Below, in pieces: positions 6,609 to 10,420 of a DNA stretch of 10,420 bases. The stretch is from Eutrophocola sp049446715. Lineage in GTDB: Bacteria; Pseudomonadota; Gammaproteobacteria; Pseudomonadales; Pseudohongiellaceae. The DNA is taken from assembly GCA_049446715.1 (NCBI GenBank), contig JBMTQX010000083.1, forward strand, positions 1 to 10,420, given 5' to 3'. Below the pieces are notes generated by a model. It did not search any database. It was not told the DNA's origin and was given only the letters and a program-made list of their open reading frames with translations. Every line of letters begins with the position of its first letter. The stretch's first letter is position 1. The translations under genes were made by a program, and so were the position numbers.

Positions 6609-7306
6609 CTACTGGTATGCACCCTTACCGGTGAAGGAATGAATGCAGCGACCAAGCTCGGCCACGATATCGGTCGGAACCGGTTTCGGTGCCCAGCCAG
6701 CAGCGGCCTGCTTCTCCCCAGAGCGATCGCCGATCTTGCTGGCAAACAGCTTTTCAATAGCCTCCAGCAACTCCTCGCTGAGGCTCTTGACAATGATGTC
6801 GACCTGGACCGACTGGGAAACATGGTGAATGAAGAATCCCAGTGCGCCCACCGAGAACATGGTGAATACCAGCGCCAGTGCCACGGTCACAAACGGCACC
6901 GGAGAAGTGGCATCGAAACTGCCCAGGATCCGCAACGTCAGCAGGCAGTAGAGGAAGGTCGAGACAAAAGTGCCCAGGACAGACTTGGTGGCCGTGTCTC
7001 CCATGAAGTTGCGCAGCACCCTAACTGGGAGGCCGCCATCGTGAGCACCACCATGGTCAGGGAAAACGTGATGCTGATGACATTGATGATGGAGCTGATG
7101 ATGGTGCCCAGCAACTGGTGGGCCACATCCAGGTCAGTGAAATTGAGCCAGGCCAGGGAACGGGCAAAGAAACTGTCACGCAACTGCAGGTCATACTGCA
7201 CGGTCAGGTACGGCAGGCAGACACCCACCAGCGACATCACGAACGGAATAAACCAGTAGCTGGTGTAGGTGCGATGCCAGATCAGGGTCAGGTTGAAATT
7301 GACCAT
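6609..7306 (-). pseudogene. DUF2254 membrane protein gene, frameshifted and truncated
   Basis: The first 95 or so codons from 7306 are intact: a start with AGGA 9 bases upstream, hydrophobic segments (YWFIPFVMSLVGVCLPYL and GTIISSIINVISITFSLTMV), then VVLTMAASQLG. At about 7018-7024 the frame is lost. Another minus-strand frame continues VLRNFMGDTATKSVLGTFV and STFLYCLLTLRIL, with two more hydrophobic stretches and FFIHHVSQSVQV. Family members read (A)SQFSPR(L/V)LRNF at this point, so a loss of about 7 bases encoding roughly Pro-Arg explains the break. DUF2254 proteins are usually over 400 residues. Here coding ends near residue 230, and the conserved SGY(V/L)Q region and the rest are missing. 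The role of the intact family is unknown. The gene follows iorB on the same strand after 100 bases. Confidence 0.75.
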
Positions 7307-7330
7307 CCGTGATCTTCCTGCCGGTTACCG

Positions 7331-7352
7331 GAAAAAGCAGCACGCCGGTGCT
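7331..7352 (-). terminator. Candidate intrinsic terminator of iorB
   Basis: On the minus strand AGCAC-CGGC-GTGCT (7352-7339) forms a 5-bp GC-rich hairpin followed by GC and then TTTTT, about 55 bases after the iorB stop and just before the ribosome binding site of the DUF2254 pseudogene. The stem is short, so strength is uncertain. Confidence 0.4.
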
Positions 7353-7406
7353 ATCAGGCCCGCAACTTCAGGGCTGGCGCACCTTCGCACCTTGACGAGA
7401 TATGGC

Positions 7407-9548
7407 TCAGGCGATGCCTTGTTCAAACGGCAGCTTGCGCACGCGCTCACCGGTCAGCTGGAACCAGGCATTGGCCACGGCCGGTGCAATACCCGGTGTT
7501 GCAGGCTCACCGATACCGGAAGGCTCAACATCGGATTCGATGATATGCACATCGAATTCCGGCGCCTGATGCATGCGGATGACGGGGTAGTTGTGGAAGT
7601 TGGCCGTCTGGACAATTCCGTTGTCGATCTTGATCTCGTCATACAGCGCGGCGCTCAGACCATAGATGATGGCACTTTCTACCTGCGCCTCGACGATCTG
7701 CGGGTTAATGACCATGCCACAATCCACGACACAATAGACCTTGTCGACCTGGATTCGCCCTGCGCGGTCACGGGACACATCGACCACCTGGGCCACGCGG
7801 CCCCCAAAGGCCTCAGTGAAGGAAAAACCCCGTCCTGTGCCAGGCGGTACCGCAGCACCCCAGTTGGCGCGTTCAGCGGCCAACTGGATCACGGCCTTGG
7901 AGCGTTCGTCCTCCATCAGCTCGAGACGTCCCTTTACCGGATCCTTGCCTGCCGCAATCAGGGCTTCATCGATGAGGGTTTCCTTGGAAAACTGGGAATG
8001 GGTGTGGCCCACGGAACGCCAGAACAGTACCGGCACACCGGCCTCAGCCATGTGCAGGTCCACGGTGACATTGGGAATGTGGTAAGGCAGATGGGCGGCA
8101 CCCTCAAAAGAGAGTGTATCCACGCCGTTCTGGATCATGCCTTCCAGGAAGGAGCCCTTGATCAGTGACTGGCCGACTACGCGGTTTTCCCAGGCTGTGA
8201 TGTTGCCCAGGCCGTCCAGGCCCACGCGCATCTGGTGAATGTTCATAGGGCGGTAGAAACCGGCGGCCATGTCATCCTCACGGGTGTACTGCAGTTTTAC
8301 GGGGTAACGTTCGCCGGTCGCCTTCATGATGGAGGCCACTTCGACATCGAGGTCGGGATGGATATTGCCGCGACGGCCAAAACCGCCCCCGGCAAACAGG
8401 TTCTCCACCTCGACGTTTTCCAGCGGCACACCGAAAAACTCGGCCACGCGCTGCTGGTCAACGGACGGCATCTGGGTACCGGAGCGCAGGATGTACTTGT
8501 TACCGGACTTTTCGATCGTGCAGTTCAGCGGCTCCATCGGGGCATGTGACAGGTACGGGAATTCGTAAGTGGCTTCGATGGTCTGGGCCGCATTGGCGAT
8601 GGCGCCGGCCGAGTCACCCTCGGCCTCCCAAACAGTACCGGGCTGTTGGGCCATGGCCTTGTAATCGGCATAGATTTCCTCGGAACCGCGCATTTCGGCG
8701 TTGCTGAAATCCCAGACAGTTTCCAGGACATCACGGCCGCGTTTGGCGGCGTGAAAGTTTTTGGCCAGGACAGCGACACCACGCGGAATTTCCACGATAT
8801 CGACCACACCAGGGACCTTGCGGGCTTCTGTGTCGTCGAAGGACACCAGAGTGGCACCAAATCGCGGCGCGTGAGCCACCACGGCGGTCATCATGCCCGG
8901 CGCCTGTACATCGATGGTGAACATGGCCTTGCCCGTGGACTTGGCCAGGGTGTCGACCTTGGGCAGGCTGTTGCCGATCAGCGTGAACTGGTCACGGGTT
9001 TTCAACGGCACATCTTCCGGTACCGGCAGGGCCGCGGCGGCCTCGGCAAACTCGCCAAAGGGCGCTTCACGGCCGGAAGCAGCATGACTGATAACACCCC
9101 GAATGACGCTTATTTCAGCTTCAGGCACATTCCAGCTGGCGGCAGCGGCCGTCACCAGCATGGCCCGGGCAGCAGCACCGACAGTGCGGTACTGGACCCA
9201 GCTGTTGGGAATACTCATGGAACCGCCGGTACCCTGCAGGCCCAGCATCAGGTGCATGTAGAGCTCCACATTGGCCGGAGCAGATTCGACACGAACCTGG
9301 GACCAGTCAGCATCCAGTTCCTCGGCCAGGATCGTCGCCAGGCCGGTATAGATGCCCTGCCCCATCTCGGTGTGCTTGGACACAATGGTGACCGTGCTAT
9401 CGGGTGCGATACGTACGAAGGCATTGGTGGGCCAGCTGGTCGGCGCCGGGGCACCAAACTGCGCCATGGCGTTCTTTAGCGGAATATGGAAACCGATGAC
9501 CAGGCCGGTGCCTATGGCGGAGGTTTTGAGGAATTGACGTCTGTCCAT
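7407..9548 (-). CDS. iorB: Molybdenum hydroxylase large subunit, isoquinoline 1-oxidoreductase beta (IorB) type
   Basis: A 713-residue catalytic subunit of the xanthine oxidase family that binds the molybdopterin cofactor. IorB-type enzymes hydroxylate N-heterocycles or oxidise aldehydes and pass electrons through a separate 2Fe-2S subunit; the substrate here cannot be told. Residues 1-29 are a Tat signal (MDRRQFLK, then a hydrophobic core, likely cut after AMA), so a periplasmic site is expected. Family motifs: SKHTEMGQGIYTGLATILAEELDADW (start at 57), QGTGGSMSIPNSW (105-117), YLSHAPMEPLNC (332-343), GGGFGRR (387-393), WRSVGHTHSQF (510-520). The last is IGEPATPGIAPAVANA (679-694), whose Glu681 matches the catalytic glutamate of the family. 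The start at 9548 has GGGAG 7 bases upstream; an ATG at 9698 would read through a REP and is rejected. No iorA gene is adjacent on either side, which is unusual. The symbol rests on family resemblance only. Confidence 0.9.
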   Translation of the reverse strand: MDRRQFLKTSAIGTGLVIGFHIPLKNAMAQFGAPAPTSWPTNAFVRIAPDSTVTIVSKHTEMGQGIYTGLATILAEELDADWSQVRVESAPANVELYMHLMLGLQGTGGSMSIPNSWVQYRTVGAAARAMLVTAAAASWNVPEAEISVIRGVISHAASGREAPFGEFAEAAAALPVPEDVPLKTRDQFTLIGNSLPKVDTLAKSTGKAMFTIDVQAPGMMTAVVAHAPRFGATLVSFDDTEARKVPGVVDIVEIPRGVAVLAKNFHAAKRGRDVLETVWDFSNAEMRGSEEIYADYKAMAQQPGTVWEAEGDSAGAIANAAQTIEATYEFPYLSHAPMEPLNCTIEKSGNKYILRSGTQMPSVDQQRVAEFFGVPLENVEVENLFAGGGFGRRGNIHPDLDVEVASIMKATGERYPVKLQYTREDDMAAGFYRPMNIHQMRVGLDGLGNITAWENRVVGQSLIKGSFLEGMIQNGVDTLSFEGAAHLPYHIPNVTVDLHMAEAGVPVLFWRSVGHTHSQFSKETLIDEALIAAGKDPVKGRLELMEDERSKAVIQLAAERANWGAAVPPGTGRGFSFTEAFGGRVAQVVDVSRDRAGRIQVDKVYCVVDCGMVINPQIVEAQVESAIIYGLSAALYDEIKIDNGIVQTANFHNYPVIRMHQAPEFDVHIIESDVEPSGIGEPATPGIAPAVANAWFQLTGERVRKLPFEQGIA

Positions 9549-9667
9549 GGGGAATCTCCCGTTAGCGGAGGATTGGCATAATTGTCCTATGATAGCAGAG
9601 GCTGAGGGGGGATTTGTACATATTGCTGGCTGGAGGGGAGTGTAGGACCCAAGGAACTGCATGGACC

Positions 9668-9704
9668 GTAGGCCGGAAGAGGCCCGAAGGGCCGTCATCC
9701 GGCA
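9668..9704 (+). repeat. REP palindrome (forward), copy 1 of 3
   Basis: It begins with the REP head GTAG. It has outer arms GCCGGA / TCCGGC and an inner stem GGCCC-GAA-GGGCC. This closely resembles the enterobacterial REP layout (GTAGGCCGGATAAGGC type) and is the best-preserved copy with a GTAG head in the window. Confidence 0.8.
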
Positions 9705-9739
9705 AAATCACGCAATTCCTTCCCGGGCATCATTTATCT

Positions 9740-9776
9740 GTAGGTCGTCATAGGCCCAAAGGACCGTTTGCCGGCA
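9740..9776 (+). repeat. REP palindrome (forward), copy 2 of 3
   Basis: It begins GTAGGTCGTCATAGGCCC and ends TTTGCCGGCA. It has the same 37-bp length as copy 1, with a more degenerate stem. It starts 72 bases after copy 1 in the same orientation. Confidence 0.7.
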
Positions 9777-9797
9777 AACTCACCAATCTTAATCAAG

Positions 9798-9834
9798 GCA
9801 GGTCGGATAAGGCCCAGGGGGCCGCCATCCGACA
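9798..9834 (+). repeat. REP palindrome (forward), copy 3 of 3
   Basis: The head is GCAG. Outer arms GTCGGAT / ATCCGAC are a perfect 7-bp match and the inner stem is GGCCC / GGGCC. It starts 58 bases after copy 2, is 37 bp like the other two, and has the strongest hairpin of the three. Confidence 0.8.
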
Positions 9835-10040
9835 TTCAATCAACCCCTCTCCAATGCACTGTCAGTAACACACAACACCCTATGGGAATGGTCCGGTCGA
9901 TCCATACCACATTGACGACACCATGGAGAATCACGCGATGCCTATCAGGTCCGTCTCTATACCCAGCGCAGACCTTGTGCCTTCCCTCCCCCTGCATTAC
10001 TCTTCCCTACCCGCCCTAGAGAAATGACGAACACCAGCCC

Positions 10041-10420
10041 ATGAAGATCACCTACATCCCCCATGACCCCCAAGGCACCTTCCGCATCCCGTTTTTCAGC
10101 TCCAGAGTGGCGGCCGGCTTCCCCTCACCGGCGGACGACTACATCGAAACCGGGCTAGACCTTAATGAATACCTCGTCAAACGCCCCAGCAGCACCTTCC
10201 TGGCCCGCGCCAGCGGCGACTCCATGACCCGCGCCGGCATCCTCAACGGCGCCCTGCTCGTGGTCGACAAATCCATCGAACCAAAAAGCGGCAGCATCGT
10301 TATCGCCGCCATCAACGGCGAACTCACCTGCAAGATCCTGGATGTAGAACACCGCCTACTCCGCGCCGCTAATCCCAGCTACCCGTCCATCTCGCTGGAC
10401 GAGGGGGATGACCTGCTGAT
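10041..10420 (+). CDS. umuD: UmuD, translesion polymerase V accessory protein (3' end outside window)
   Basis: The first 126 residues of a UmuD protein (peptidase family S24). UmuD is cleaved with the help of RecA filaments to UmuD', which joins UmuC to form the mutagenic DNA polymerase V. Visible are the cleavage region AAGFPSPADDYIE with the predicted cut between Ala25 and Gly26 (E. coli uses Cys24-Gly25), the catalytic Ser61 in ASGDSM, and the catalytic Lys98 in ELTCKIL. The sequence LDLNEYLVKRPSSTF is also typical. E. coli UmuD has 139 residues, so only some 10-15 are missing beyond the window edge, where umuC is expected. The ATG at 10041 places the cleavage site at the usual distance from the N-terminus, although no good Shine-Dalgarno sequence precedes it. 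A 6-codon frame (10024-10044) overlaps the start and may be chance. Confidence 0.93.
   Translation, partial: MKITYIPHDPQGTFRIPFFSSRVAAGFPSPADDYIETGLDLNEYLVKRPSSTFLARASGDSMTRAGILNGALLVVDKSIEPKSGSIVIAAINGELTCKILDVEHRLLRAANPSYPSISLDEGDDLL

Larger units (their letters stand above)
9549..10040. other. Divergent intergenic region with three REP palindromes
   Basis: This 492-bp region lies between iorB (minus) and umuD (plus). Bases 9549-9667 must hold the iorB leader and probably its promoter, but I see no convincing -35/-10 pair. Bases 9668-9834 hold three forward REP copies. Bases 9835-10040 precede umuD and show no protein-coding signal. A lone CTGT at 9859-9862 has no ACAG partner, so no canonical SOS box is visible. 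Open frames crossing this stretch overlap the repeats and are not genes. Confidence 0.7.

Noticed and set aside
7269..8168. Open frame (299 codons) on the plus strand starting in the DUF2254 pseudogene
   Set aside because: It is antisense to the C-terminal half of IorB and to the intergenic terminator. No motifs and no start signal.
8646..9479. Long open frame (277 codons) on the plus strand opposite iorB
   Set aside because: It lies wholly antisense to a well-conserved molybdenum hydroxylase gene, is rich in Gly/His/Arg without family motifs, and has no ribosome binding site. It is a GC-rich shadow frame.
9668..9834. Possible CRISPR array (three similar repeats)
   Set aside because: The repeats differ from each other, are internally palindromic over their full length, have unequal spacing (72 and 58 bases) and a GTAG/GCAG head. 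They are REPs; there are no cas genes.
9614..9868. Small open frame (84 codons) upstream of umuD
   Set aside because: It runs through all three REP palindromes and has no ribosome binding site or recognisable protein pattern.

Overview
The window looks like chromosomal DNA from a GC-rich (roughly 60%) gammaproteobacterium. The evidence is a two-subunit, E. coli-type transhydrogenase (pntAB), a UmuD-type SOS mutagenesis protein, and many enterobacterial-style REP palindromes headed by GTAG/GCAG. No species can be named from the sequence alone.

Layout. Bases 1-360 hold the wreck of a membrane-protein gene (minus strand). A short imperfect element bounded by an 18-bp perfect inverted repeat follows at 505-584 and ends 4 bases before the stop codon of a SnoaL/NTF2-like gene (minus, 589-1197). 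A 391-bp divergent intergenic region with two REP-like palindromes leads to pntA and pntB (plus, 1589-4550). A REP-rich gap (4551-4772) separates pntB from two overlapping genes (4773-6370). These encode paralogous exported proteins of an unrecognised family, each with two copies of a CxxC module. Downstream, on the minus strand, lie a frameshifted and truncated DUF2254 membrane-protein gene (6609-7306) and a complete molybdenum hydroxylase large subunit of the isoquinoline 1-oxidoreductase beta (IorB) type (7407-9548). A second divergent region (9549-10040) carries three more REP palindromes. The window ends inside umuD (plus, from 10041).

How the parts relate. PntA and PntB form one proton-translocating NAD(P) transhydrogenase and are clearly co-transcribed. 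The two CxxC proteins are translationally coupled by an ATGA overlap and probably act together in the periplasm or outside the cell. IorB is a periplasmic (Tat-exported) catalytic subunit, but its usual 2Fe-2S partner IorA is not in the window. The other genes are unlinked housekeeping or accessory functions. Two decayed genes and about eight REP palindromes point to a chromosome segment with genes being lost and repeats accumulating.

The most interesting item is the CxxC pair. All four modules share the same residue spacing (Trp, +11 Phe, +22 Gly, +25/+28 Cys-x2-Cys, +49 Phe), and the only cysteines in the mature proteins are these CxxC pairs.
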